Positions 26,971 to 38,203 of a DNA stretch of 64,000 nucleotides are shown in pieces. The DNA is taken from the NCBI GenBank assembly GCA_035560235.1, contig DATMAG010000107.1, positions 1 through 64,000 on the forward strand, read 5' to 3'. Source of the stretch: DASRDU01 sp035560235. GTDB lineage: Bacteria; Acidobacteriota; Blastocatellia; RBC074. The notes beneath the pieces were generated by a model. It was not told where the DNA came from. It was given only the letters and a program-made list of their open reading frames with translations, and did not search any database. Position 1 is the first letter of the stretch; every line of letters begins with the position of its first letter. Position numbers and translations under genes: made by a program.

Positions 26971-27423
26971 GTGGCAGTCAGAATTACGCAAACCAGGGCA
27001 GATGATTCAGAAACGCTGGCCGGGGTGCTGGCGCTGCTTGCTCAGGCGGGGCTGCCGGAAGAGGGAGTCAGGGAGCATTTTGGGAGTTTCCTGATCGCTC
27101 GCGATGGCCCGCAACTCATCGGCTGCGCAGGGCTTGAGCGTTACGGTGAGACAGCCTTGCTGCGTTCGCTGGCAGTTGCCTCCGACAGACGGGGAAACGG
27201 ACTGGGAAAGGAACTGACCGTGCGAATGCTCGAACTGGCGAAAGCGGCAGGGGTTCAGGAGGTGGTTCTGCTCACCACGACGGCGAGGGATTTTTTTGAG
27301 CGTCAGGCTGGTTTCGCGGTGACCGGGCGCGGGCAGTACGATCAGATCTTTGCTCAATCAGCCGAGTGGCACCTGTCTCGCTGTTCCAGCGCAGTCTGCA
27401 TGTATATACGCCTGAACGTATAA
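26971..27423 (+). CDS. arsN2: ArsN2-type GNAT N-acetyltransferase
   Basis: A 150-residue GNAT protein whose text follows the arsenic-linked ArsN2 family: LLAQAGLPEEGVREHF, GPQLIGCAGLERYG, ALLRSLAVASDRRGNGLGKEL (acetyl-CoA loop R-G-N-G-L-G), VVLLTTTARDFFERQAGF and the closing CSSAVCMYIRL. Family members occur in arsenic resistance loci; their substrate is not settled. The divergent ArsR supports the reading. The start is GTG at 26971, nine bases after GGAGG. The final codons and stop coincide with the operator at 27405-27422. Confidence 0.82.
   Translation: MAVRITQTRADDSETLAGVLALLAQAGLPEEGVREHFGSFLIARDGPQLIGCAGLERYGETALLRSLAVASDRRGNGLGKELTVRMLELAKAAGVQEVVLLTTTARDFFERQAGFAVTGRGQYDQIFAQSAEWHLSRCSSAVCMYIRLNV
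27405..27422. promoter_or_regulatory. ArsR-like operator O2 overlapping the end of arsN2
   Basis: TATACG (27405-27410), CCTGAA, CGTATA (27417-27422): perfect 6-bp inverted half-sites. It matches O1 at 14 of 18 positions. It overlaps the last six codons of arsN2, with no arsenic gene downstream in the window. Confidence 0.62.
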
Positions 27424-28009
27424 GAATTTCCGCAACGGAACCGGCCCTGAGTCTGTCGGGTCGGAGGCCCGGTGCCTGTTACTCGAAGGGCCGGGTGGTG
27501 CCTGAGTCTGATTTTGGTATTGCCAGCCAAAGAGCATGGAGCTTACAATGCGGGCGTCTGAACATTGAACACATCATCAGTCAGGTCAGCGATTTCCGAA
27601 AGGTCATTGCGACGATTGATGTGATTTTGCGATCTGTCAGTGGATGATGAGTGCTGAGGCAGTCGCGCGACCGATCTTTCAAGGCAGGCTCACGGCGCGA
27701 TCAGACTTTAATGAACGATCCGATTTCAGGTAATGAGTTCTCAGACTCCGCCTTACCTGAGTCAGACTGCTGACAGCAACTCAGCAGAACTGAAAGCAGA
27801 CGCGTCAGGCTTTTCTCCCCATAATTCCTGCAGGAGGCGATGAATTCGCATCACGAGTAGTGCCGGTATTCTGATTGCGGCCCCTCACCAGACCTGACGG
27901 CTGATCAATCTCCCTTCAATTGAAGGTACCGTCAGGTTGCAGGGCTGTCGAAGTCCACTGCACTAATACCTGTCCGTTTTGTGCCCCGGAAAGGTAAGAG
28001 TCCTTACGT
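27424..28009. other. 586-base intergenic stretch before the PEP-CTERM gene
   Basis: No credible gene is seen here. A 93-residue frame overlapping the end of arsN2 has no recognisable motif or ribosome site. The only clear structure is the inverted repeat at 27892-27937. The sequence GTAAGAGTCCTTAC lies just before the PEP-CTERM start. Confidence 0.5.
27892..27937. repeat. Cruciform-like element upstream of the PEP-CTERM gene
   Basis: ACCTGACGG (27892-27900) and CCGTCAGGT (27929-27937) are perfect inverted arms. Inside lies the exact palindrome CTTCAATTGAAG (27914-27925). It is 73 bases before the start codon and may be a regulator site or a structured leader. Confidence 0.6.
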
Positions 28010-28582
28010 ATGTGGCGAAAATTCGCTCTTTGTATTCTGCTGTGCGGACTGCTGACCCGCGTCATTGTGGCCGATCCGGTCACTTACCGGCAGATTCAGC
28101 AGGATCGTGAAAAACAGCTCGCCGGGCAGTCAGCCACCTCAAACAGATCAGCCAGTCAGGGGACGCAGGTTCAGCAGCCTCAACCGCAGTCTCAGGATGA
28201 AACTCCGCAATTCGTGCGCCTGCCTGATGGACGCATTGTTCCATACGGCCCGGGCGCGGTCTGCACCGAAAACTGCGTCGAGCCATTCGAGGCTCGCGCG
28301 CCCAATCGCACGCGTCCGTGGGTCTGGGGTCTTCCGCTCATTGCCGGCGGGCTGATTGCGGGGCTGACTGGTGGCGGGGTAATCGGTGGCGGCCCGGTTG
28401 GCGGAGTCAGCGCCACGCCGACACCGGGACCCACAGTGCCTGCCGTCACTCCGACGCCGCTCCCTTCCCCAACTCCGGGCGCAGAAGTCCCTGAGCCTTC
28501 CACCATCGTCCTGCTGGGAATCGGCCTGACAATGCTGCTGCGCTGGCATCAGAGAAGAGGAGAAGAGGAACATCGCAACTGA
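28010..28582 (+). CDS. PEP-CTERM sorting-domain protein, Pro-rich
   Basis: A 190-residue secreted protein. The N-terminus (MWRKFALCILLCGLLTRVIVA) is a signal peptide. A Gln/Ser-rich stretch, a Gly-rich hydrophobic segment (LIAGGLIAGLTGGGVIGGG) and a Thr/Pro repeat tract follow. The C-terminus has VPEPSTIVLLGIGLTMLLRWHQRR: the PEP motif, a transmembrane helix and a basic tail, the sorting signal recognised by exosortases. No exosortase gene is in the window. Role unknown; such proteins are usually linked to exopolysaccharide or the cell surface. No strong ribosome site is visible at this ATG. Confidence 0.8.
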   Translation: MWRKFALCILLCGLLTRVIVADPVTYRQIQQDREKQLAGQSATSNRSASQGTQVQQPQPQSQDETPQFVRLPDGRIVPYGPGAVCTENCVEPFEARAPNRTRPWVWGLPLIAGGLIAGLTGGGVIGGGPVGGVSATPTPGPTVPAVTPTPLPSPTPGAEVPEPSTIVLLGIGLTMLLRWHQRRGEEEHRN

Positions 28583-28605
28583 AGCGACTCCCGCAACGGT
28601 TTTCC

Positions 28606-29307
28606 TCAGAAATCCAGCCGCACAATCGTCCCGATCACGTGCAGGTGGCCGGGACGTGCCCGCACGTCAATCATCCGCAGGTAATAACTGTCGAGTGTGA
28701 GGTGCTGCTGCAGCGGGAAGCGCGCGCCAATCAAATACTGGCTCCGCGACCAGAGGTGATAGCGATCCTCATAAAAAAGCTCCCCGGCAACATAGGGAGT
28801 GATTTTGTGATCGTGAAGGCTGAAGGCCCGTTCAAGCTGCAGGCGGTTGCGGTAGCGCCTGGACAGGACGCCATTGATCTGACGCAACTCTCCGCGATTG
28901 CGATCCACGAGCGCGAATCCGCGTCCGAGCGGCAGGCGCGCCGTCAGATCGAGAAAAAAGCGGTGTTCGGTTGAGTGTCGCGCTGGAGTGGGCTGACTGG
29001 CGATGAAACGATACGACGGGCTGAGCGACAGGTACTTGTTCAGAATCAGACCGGCTCCTGCGCCGATCTGCTCACTGACCACGGCATTGATGTTGCGACC
29101 CTCGCGCAGCGTGCCGAAGAAATTGGCTGAAACTCTCGGATTGAGCCTGACGCTGATCTGAAAATCGGGCCAGAGCTGTGTGTCAGCATTCGCGTCTGCC
29201 GGACTCTGCGCGCTGAGACGCGGGCTGCAAACAAGCAGCAGCATCAGGCAGGAGAGCGGTAACCACAAGATTCGCGTTTTGCCCGGACGTTCCTTTTCGT
29301 GCCGCAT
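28606..29307 (-). CDS. DUF2490 outer-membrane protein
   Basis: A 233-residue exported protein: signal peptide (WLPLSCLMLLLVCSPRLSAQ), then alternating amphipathic strands typical of a small beta-barrel (TQLWPDFQISVRLNPRVSAN, FFLDLTARLPLGRGF, LQLERAFSLHDHKITPYVAGE). Text and length fit DUF2490, an outer-membrane family of unknown function. It ends at an aromatic Phe, as expected for Bam-assembled barrels. The start ATG at 29307 overlaps the stop of the upstream hydrolase gene by one base (TAATG), so the two are cotranslated. Confidence 0.75.
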   Translation of the reverse strand: MRHEKERPGKTRILWLPLSCLMLLLVCSPRLSAQSPADANADTQLWPDFQISVRLNPRVSANFFGTLREGRNINAVVSEQIGAGAGLILNKYLSLSPSYRFIASQPTPARHSTEHRFFLDLTARLPLGRGFALVDRNRGELRQINGVLSRRYRNRLQLERAFSLHDHKITPYVAGELFYEDRYHLWSRSQYLIGARFPLQQHLTLDSYYLRMIDVRARPGHLHVIGTIVRLDF

Positions 29308-30359
29308 TACCGCCACGCTTTTCTGAAATAGTTGACGATGTGATAACCGTCGAGAAATTTGAAAGGCGCCTTGCCGCTGGTGTAATGCCCACAGGGAAGA
29401 ATCACCTTGTCTGTCCTGATGCCATGCCGTTCACAGTCTTCAAAAACGATGCGTGAGAGGTCGAACGGAAAGGTCAGATCATAACGCGCTGAAATCATCA
29501 GCGCCCGCCGTCGCAGCCCGCAGGCCTTCTGCATAAAGGCGCTCGGACTGATCGTCATCCAGACCCGCCGCACCTCATCGCGCGTCAGGTGCGGCTCAAG
29601 GCTCTGCCGGATATGCGAGGTCGTGATGCCCTTCCAGACCACATCGCCGAAATAACTGGAGACGTGATTGAAGACGCCGACTTCCAGCCGTTCATCGTGA
29701 ACGAAGGCCAGCCACGAGGTACACGATCCGATGCTCGTGCCCATGACACCAATGCGCCTGACGCCGCGCGCCTGCAGCCAGTCAGCCGCGCGTCTGACGT
29801 CCTGCACCGCCTGACGCACAGCCTGAATCGTGCGCCCGATGTTCGAGCTGACCATATAATCAGCGCGGGTCAGTTCTTCAGGCATGCGCCGGTCGTGATA
29901 AGGCAGGCTCAGCCGCAGCGCGGAGATGCCAAAGTAGTTCAGTCCCCGGCAGATCGAAACGTGCGCCTGCTCGTCACCGTTCCACTGCGGCGAAATGATC
30001 ACCGCGCAGTCATCAGCCCCGGCAGGAAAATAGCGGGCGTGAACGAGATTGTTTTTCGGATAAGGTGTCGTGACCGCGCTCGGAAATCGCAGCCAGAACC
30101 CGTCGAACTCAAAATCCGCCCTGCCCGTCGGCGCGGGAGTATAAAAGGCATCACTCGCGGCCAGCACTTCGTGATTGAATCTCTCGATCCAGGCCTTCGG
30201 GTCGGTTATGCTCTGCCGACTGTGGCCGTTGTTCCCGTTGCGGCGGCCATTGTCCTGGTTCAGAAATTCAAGCCCCCACTCGAAGGGCCGCACCTTGCGT
30301 TTGTCAATATCGCGGTCGTGACAACGCCGCTCCCAGTTGCGAATCAGACTTCCGTACAT
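29307..30359 (-). CDS. Alpha/beta hydrolase-fold protein
   Basis: A 350-residue hydrolase. The nucleophile elbow is GVMGTSIGSCTSWLA (G-T-S-I-G); the acid (SARYDLTFP) and histidine (LPCGHYTSGKAP) positions of the triad are visible near the C-terminus. No signal peptide. The N-terminal MYGSLIRNWERR...RPFEWGLEFL is distinctive but I cannot link it to a named substrate class. The start is the ATG at 30359; the frame stays open to 30539 across the divergent promoter region but the extra residues look non-coding. It forms a two-gene unit with the DUF2490 gene. Confidence 0.78.
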   Translation of the reverse strand: MYGSLIRNWERRCHDRDIDKRKVRPFEWGLEFLNQDNGRRNGNNGHSRQSITDPKAWIERFNHEVLAASDAFYTPAPTGRADFEFDGFWLRFPSAVTTPYPKNNLVHARYFPAGADDCAVIISPQWNGDEQAHVSICRGLNYFGISALRLSLPYHDRRMPEELTRADYMVSSNIGRTIQAVRQAVQDVRRAADWLQARGVRRIGVMGTSIGSCTSWLAFVHDERLEVGVFNHVSSYFGDVVWKGITTSHIRQSLEPHLTRDEVRRVWMTISPSAFMQKACGLRRRALMISARYDLTFPFDLSRIVFEDCERHGIRTDKVILPCGHYTSGKAPFKFLDGYHIVNYFRKAWR

Positions 30360-30507
30360 AATGTGATCAGGATGCTGCGGAATTGCGGAAACGAACTGAT
30401 GATTGTAAGAATCGCAGCCGGAAAGACAAGTCGCGCCGGAAAAGCAAAACCTGAAAACGCTGATTCCCGTACATCGCTGCAACTGACCTGCGCCACCAGG
30501 GGAGCTG

Positions 30508-31659
30508 ATGATGACTGCCGAAGAAAAACAATCTGTCACTCATTCACAGGACGATCCGGAGCTGAGAAGAAGAAGCCCGGCCACGACGATTTTTCTGGTC
30601 GCGGTCGGAGTGCTGCTGGCTTATCTGTGCTTTCAGATCGTCCAGCCGTTTCTCACCGCGTTTGCGTGGGCGACGATTCTCGCCGTGGTTTTCGGCCCGC
30701 TGCACGACCGCATCAGCCGCCTCATCAGGCGCGATAACCTGAGCGCCTTCATCAGCACCTCGGTGACGATTCTGGTCGTCATCCTGCCGCTCGTGCTGAT
30801 GGGGCTGGCGCTGGCCAGAGAAGCCCGCGAAGGCTACCACCAGCTCGCGCTCGGCATCAGCAGCGGTCGCGATCTGGCCGAAGTTCTCAGCGAATCGCGC
30901 GTCATCGGCCCTGTCTGGCACTGGGTGCAGAATCATCTGCAGCAGTGGAACGTTGACATCAATACGGTGACAAAGGATGCGCTCGGGCGCGCCAGCGGCC
31001 TCGCGGTCAGAGTGGCAACGCAAACGCTCGCCAATCTCACGACCTTCTTCATCAATGTCGTGCTGATTGCCTTCACTCTCTTTTACTTCTTCCGCGACGG
31101 GCGCGTGATCCTTCGCAAAATGCAGCGCACCGCGCCGATGCGGGCTGAAACGGTCGAACGCATCTATCATCAGATTGCGGCGATCATTCGCGCGGCGATC
31201 AACGGCGTCGTCGGCATCAATCTGATCAAGGGCTTTCTGGCCGGGCTGGCCTTCTGGATGCTCGGGCTGCAATCGCCCGTCCTGTGGGGAGTGGTCGGCG
31301 CGATTGTCTCGGTGATTCCGGTCGTCGGCATTTCGCTCGTCTGGGGTCCTGCGGCCATAGCCCTCTGGCTTCAGGGCCACACGATCAAGGCAATCCTGCT
31401 GGCGATCTGGGGCCTGACGGTGCTCAGCCTGCTCGACAATTTTCTCTATCCCATCCTCGTGGGTAATCAGATTCGCCTGCATACGCTGATGATCTTTTTC
31501 AGCACGCTCGGCGGCCTGGCGGTTTTCGGCCTGCTCGGCTTTGTGCTTGGCCCGGTGATTGCTGCTCTCTCGCTGACTTTGATCAGGGTTGCCAGCGATT
31601 ATTACTCAGTCAGCGGGCGGGCGGGTGAACAGGCGACCGGCGCAGGAGCGCAAAAGTAA
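30508..31659 (+). CDS. AI-2E family transporter (PerM/UPF0118)
   Basis: A 383-residue membrane protein with about eight helices: LVAVGVLLAYLCFQIVQPFL, FAWATILAVVFGPL, VTILVVILPLVLMG, then after a soluble part TTFFINVVLIAFTLFYFFRDG, and LLDNFLYPILVGNQIRLHTLM, the conserved C-terminal family signature. Members are called autoinducer-2 exporters, though several act as cation/proton antiporters; the cargo here is unknown. ATGs at 30508 and 30511 both fit, after AGGGGAG. Divergent from the hydrolase gene, with 148 bases between. Confidence 0.88.
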   Translation: MMTAEEKQSVTHSQDDPELRRRSPATTIFLVAVGVLLAYLCFQIVQPFLTAFAWATILAVVFGPLHDRISRLIRRDNLSAFISTSVTILVVILPLVLMGLALAREAREGYHQLALGISSGRDLAEVLSESRVIGPVWHWVQNHLQQWNVDINTVTKDALGRASGLAVRVATQTLANLTTFFINVVLIAFTLFYFFRDGRVILRKMQRTAPMRAETVERIYHQIAAIIRAAINGVVGINLIKGFLAGLAFWMLGLQSPVLWGVVGAIVSVIPVVGISLVWGPAAIALWLQGHTIKAILLAIWGLTVLSLLDNFLYPILVGNQIRLHTLMIFFSTLGGLAVFGLLGFVLGPVIAALSLTLIRVASDYYSVSGRAGEQATGAGAQK

Positions 31660-31751
31660 ACTGAAAACACGAGGATAAGAATTTCTGCTGAGTTCACAAC
31701 TGACCTTCAGACCACCTCTCCTGACCCCGGCCCGGATTGTCTCTGCCTGCT

Positions 31752-31763
31752 GACAAAATTGTC
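31752..31763. promoter_or_regulatory. Palindrome upstream of the sigma-54 activator gene
   Basis: GACAA and TTGTC flank AA at 31752-31763. Its core ACAAAATTGT recurs, reverse-complemented, at 33922-33931 upstream of the glutamine synthetase gene, suggesting a shared regulator such as the activator itself. Confidence 0.45.
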
Positions 31764-31787
31764 GTTCTGGTCGAAGAATCTTACATT
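31759..31787 (+). promoter_or_regulatory. Possible promoter of the sigma-54 activator gene
   Basis: TTGTCG (31759-31764), 17 bases, TACATT (31782-31787), four of six matches in each hexamer. It overlaps the palindrome, which would permit autoregulation. An extended -10 (TGCTATCCT, 31792-31800) is an alternative. Confidence 0.35.
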
Positions 31788-31839
31788 TTTGTGCTATCCT
31801 GTCGGAGCGCAAAAATAATCCGCTGAGCGAACAGGAATT

Positions 31840-33369
<1,530 letters not shown>

Positions 33370-33386
33370 AGCCCGCAGCCGAAAAT

Positions 33387-33899
33387 ATGAACGATGTCAT
33401 CATCAGACCGGCGACACACTCTGATCTTGAGGCCGTGAATCGGATTTACAATTACTACATCGAACACACGGCCATCACGTTCGATGTCGAGCCGTGGTCG
33501 CTCGAAAAGCGCGCCGAATGGTTCACGCATTACGGCACAGCCGGGCGGCATCGCTGCCTGGTCGTTGAACCTGGCGGAGCCGTTGCGGGCTATGCCACGA
33601 GCAGCCCGCTGCGTCCGAAGGCTGCTTACGCCACGTCGGTGGAGACGAGCGTTTATCTCGCTCCCGCTCTGACCGGGCGAGGCCCTGGGAGCAGGCTGTA
33701 TCAGGCGCTGTTTGACCTGCTCGCCTGCGAGGATGTGCATCGCGCTTACGCGATTATCGCGCTGCCGAATCCGGCCTCCATTCAGCTGCACCTGCGCTTC
33801 GGCTTCAGGTCGGTGGGCGTTCTCAGTGAAGTCGGGCGCAAATTCGGCTGCTGGCACAGCACCGAGTGGTTCGAGAAGGCTTTCACCAGCGAGGCCTGA
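33387..33899 (+). CDS. Phosphinothricin acetyltransferase-like GNAT protein
   Basis: A 170-residue N-acetyltransferase of the PAT/Bar and ArsN1 type: IRPATHSDLEAVNRIYNYYI, TAITFDVEP, YATSSPLRPKAAYATSVETSVYL, LTGRGPGSRLYQAL (acetyl-CoA loop) and LPNPASIQLHLRFGF. Characterised members acetylate glutamine synthetase inhibitors (phosphinothricin, methionine sulfoximine, arsinothricin) or amino-acid amines. Its place between a nitrogen-type activator and a glutamine synthetase gene makes that role attractive, but it is inference. It starts 17 bases after the activator gene, so they are probably cotranscribed. Confidence 0.85.
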   Translation: MNDVIIRPATHSDLEAVNRIYNYYIEHTAITFDVEPWSLEKRAEWFTHYGTAGRHRCLVVEPGGAVAGYATSSPLRPKAAYATSVETSVYLAPALTGRGPGSRLYQALFDLLACEDVHRAYAIIALPNPASIQLHLRFGFRSVGVLSEVGRKFGCWHSTEWFEKAFTSEA

Positions 33900-33921
33900 G
33901 CCGGACGCTCATTGCCGGGCT

Positions 33922-33961
33922 ACAATTTTGTCTGAGATTTCACCTGAGGCTACATTTTTGC
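33922..33961. promoter_or_regulatory. Tandem upstream activator-like repeats before glnN
   Basis: ACAATTTTGT at 33922-33931 and a diverged copy ACATTTTTGC at 33952-33961, both preceded by GGCT, lie 30 bases apart and about 130 and 98 bases upstream of the sigma-54-type promoter. This is a usual enhancer distance. The first copy is the reverse complement of the palindrome upstream of the activator gene. Confidence 0.5.
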
Positions 33962-34054
33962 AGGAATCCGGATTCAGCCCCGGAACCGCCGCCGCAACCT
34001 GTTTGCGCTTTATTCCCTGCCATTTACCCTGATGATTTCCGGCTCGCGCAGGCC

Positions 34055-34070
34055 TGGCAGGGAGATTGCA
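34055..34070 (+). promoter_or_regulatory. Sigma-54-type promoter of glnN
   Basis: TGGCAG (34055-34060) and TTGCA (34066-34070) give GG-N10-GC (GG 34056-34057, GC 34068-34069), one base from consensus in the -24 box. The start should be near 34081, leaving a leader of about 148 bases. The stretch 33900-34228 has no credible gene. Confidence 0.72.
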
Positions 34071-34228
34071 GTAAGGAGTCTGACCAGACCATGCCTGCCA
34101 CTGTGAAAGCGCGATTCAGGCTGACAGTTTTCATTTGCAATCAGTTTATTCGGCAGGGCAGCAGAGGCTGAGCGAGAACGGATTGAGGCCCGCTGCGGGC
34201 AGGCAACATAAATCATTCAAGGAGATCT

Positions 34229-36421
<2,193 letters not shown>

Positions 36422-36462
36422 TTCATCTGCACTTCAATTTCTTCAGAGGAGGAACCTGGATA

Positions 36463-36690
36463 ATGGGTGGAAGTTACAGAAGTCCTGATAATGGCTGTGG
36501 TGATCTGATGGCGTTTCTGCAGTCGCAGCGCTCGCTGTTCGAGAGCGACGAGGATTTTCGGGCCTTTGCGCTCGATCAGGTGCGTCGTTTCGTCAGAGAT
36601 CTGCGGGCGCTGGACATCGAGGTTTCGATGCGTCCGAACTGGAACGACAGGATCTCCTCAGTGCACAGTACCCCGGTGACGGGGAGCTGA
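36463..36690 (+). CDS. Small protein downstream of glnN, unknown
   Basis: A 75-residue soluble protein with no recognised domain: an acidic/aromatic stretch (SQRSLFESDEDFRAFALDQVRRF) followed by VRDLRALDIEVSMRP. It is likely helical. A very good ribosome site (GAGGAGGAA) lies before the ATG, and the gap from glnN is 41 bases with no terminator between; the terminator follows this gene. It is therefore probably expressed with glutamine synthetase and could be a modulator, but nothing in the sequence proves that. Confidence 0.65.
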   Translation: MGGSYRSPDNGCGDLMAFLQSQRSLFESDEDFRAFALDQVRRFVRDLRALDIEVSMRPNWNDRISSVHSTPVTGS

Positions 36691-36719
36691 GGAACTCAGA
36701 TTACGAGCCAGTCTGAACT

Positions 36720-36794
36720 GCCGAACCGCGCGGCTGCCCTGTAATGCTTGTTAAGGCAACAGCCTTTCAGGTCGCCGCACGGTTCGGCTTTTTC
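36720..36794 (+). terminator. Terminator of the glnN transcript
   Basis: Bases 36720-36734 pair with 36774-36788 at 14 of 15 positions, followed by TTTTTC. The 39-base loop can fold further. It ends the glnN and small-gene transcript 29 bases past the last stop. Confidence 0.75.
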
Positions 36795-36863
36795 TTTGTC
36801 TGCCCCCTGCGGAATAAATCTGAATTGTCGCCGGAACTATCGTTTTCAGGGTAATTCGTGCTT

Positions 36864-36869
36864 TATAAT
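36864..36869 (+). promoter_or_regulatory. Candidate -10 element for the MacB-like operon
   Basis: A perfect TATAAT at 36864-36869 lies 67 bases before the first permease start. No good -35 hexamer at 16-18 bases is seen (best is TTTTCA at 15), so this is tentative. Confidence 0.4.
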
Positions 36870-36936
36870 GAGCGCCACCGGGAGATTTGATCAGTTACAC
36901 GGACGCAATCTCAAACCCTGCAAGACGGCAAAACCT

Positions 36937-38169
36937 ATGCAGCAATTCTTTGAAGCTCTCAAAATTGCCCTGGCCTCCCTGCAAGCGCACAAGCTGCGTT
37001 CATTCCTCACGCTGCTCGGTGTGATCTTCGGCGTCATCACGGTCGTCGCAGTCGCTTCGGTGATCGAAGGCTTCTTCCGCTACACCAATCAGACCCTGAC
37101 TGACCGGCTCGGCTCCAACACGGTCGTCCTCGACCGGATCGGGCAGTTCGGCATCACGAGTTTCGAGGAATTTCTTGAGCGCATCCGGCGCAACAAGGAA
37201 GTCACCCTGGATGATCTTGACTACCTGCGCGAGCATTCAAAGCTGGCGCAGTCCTTCGCGGCCCAGGCTTACAGCACGGCTGAAGTTGGCGCGGGAAACA
37301 GAAAGCTGACTGATCTGACAGTGCGCGGAGTGACGGCCAGCATGGCCGACATTGACATTGTTCAGGCCGATCGCGGGCGATACCTCAGCCGGGTCGATGA
37401 GGATCAGCGCCGCTACGTGACGCTGATCGGCGCTGAGGTGGCCCGGCAGCTTTTTGATACAGTCGAAGTCGTCGGGCGCGAAATCACGATTGACGGGCGG
37501 CCCTTTGAAGTCATCGGCGTCGCTCAGGAACTCGGCTCGTCCTTTGGCCAGTCGCAGGATGAATTCGTCATCATTCCGGTTTCGGTCTTCGAGAATATGT
37601 GGGGCGTCAGGCGCGGACTGAGCATTTCGATCAAAGCCGCCGACGGGGTCAGTGTCAATGACCTGCAGGATGAAATCCGCCTGCTGATGCGGGCGCGGCG
37701 GCACCTCAGTTACAGCGACAAGGACACTTTCTCACTGCTCAGCGCCGAAGCCGTTAACAGCATGATTCAGGGCATGCTCGGCCTGATTGCCGCAGTGGCG
37801 CTGGCCATCACTTCGATTTCACTCGTGGTCGGCGGCATCGTGGTCATGAACATCATGCTCGTGACCGTCACCGAGCGAACGCGCGAAATCGGCATTCGCA
37901 AGAGCCTGGGCGCGCGCCGCCGCGACATTCTGATGCAGTTTCTGATCGAGTCCACAGTGTTGTCAGGCTGCGGCGGACTGATCGGGCTGGCCATTGCGAC
38001 GCTGGTTTCGTGGTTTCTGGTGAAGTTTACGCCCGTGCCGTCAAGCATTCCGGCCTGGGCAGTTGTGGCAGCCATCAGCGTTTCGATCGGAGTCGGGCTG
38101 GTCTTTGGCATCTATCCGGCCTGGAAAGCGTCGAAGCTCGATCCGATTGTGGCGCTGAGGGCAGAATAA
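36937..38169 (+). CDS. MacB/FtsX-type ABC transporter permease 1
   Basis: A 410-residue inner-membrane protein. First helix: LRSFLTLLGVIFGVITVVAVASVIEGF; then a large periplasmic MacB-PCD domain (about 45-270; EVIGVAQELGSSFGQ); then three helices with the FtsX signature (VVGGIVVMNIMLVTVTERTREIGIRKSLGAR, residues about 295-325) ending in GIYPAWKASKLDPIVALRAE. MacB-type permeases are mechanotransmitters pumping periplasmic substrates. No ATP-binding domain is fused and no ATPase gene is adjacent. The start is the ATG at 36937 (MQQFFEALKIAL); an upstream frame to 36748 overlaps the terminator. Confidence 0.88.
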   Translation: MQQFFEALKIALASLQAHKLRSFLTLLGVIFGVITVVAVASVIEGFFRYTNQTLTDRLGSNTVVLDRIGQFGITSFEEFLERIRRNKEVTLDDLDYLREHSKLAQSFAAQAYSTAEVGAGNRKLTDLTVRGVTASMADIDIVQADRGRYLSRVDEDQRRYVTLIGAEVARQLFDTVEVVGREITIDGRPFEVIGVAQELGSSFGQSQDEFVIIPVSVFENMWGVRRGLSISIKAADGVSVNDLQDEIRLLMRARRHLSYSDKDTFSLLSAEAVNSMIQGMLGLIAAVALAITSISLVVGGIVVMNIMLVTVTERTREIGIRKSLGARRRDILMQFLIESTVLSGCGGLIGLAIATLVSWFLVKFTPVPSSIPAWAVVAAISVSIGVGLVFGIYPAWKASKLDPIVALRAE

Positions 38170-38203
38170 AACGGCAGCTTGAACTTTCGCGGAGCGGAGG
38201 CTT

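Noticed and set aside
27367..27382. TGGCAC with GG-N10-GC spacing inside arsN2
   Set aside because: The -12 part (TCGCT) is poor and it is within coding sequence with no gene immediately downstream; probably chance.
27366..27647. A 93-residue frame overlapping the end of arsN2
   Set aside because: No homology that I recognise, no ribosome site, and it overlaps the operator O2.
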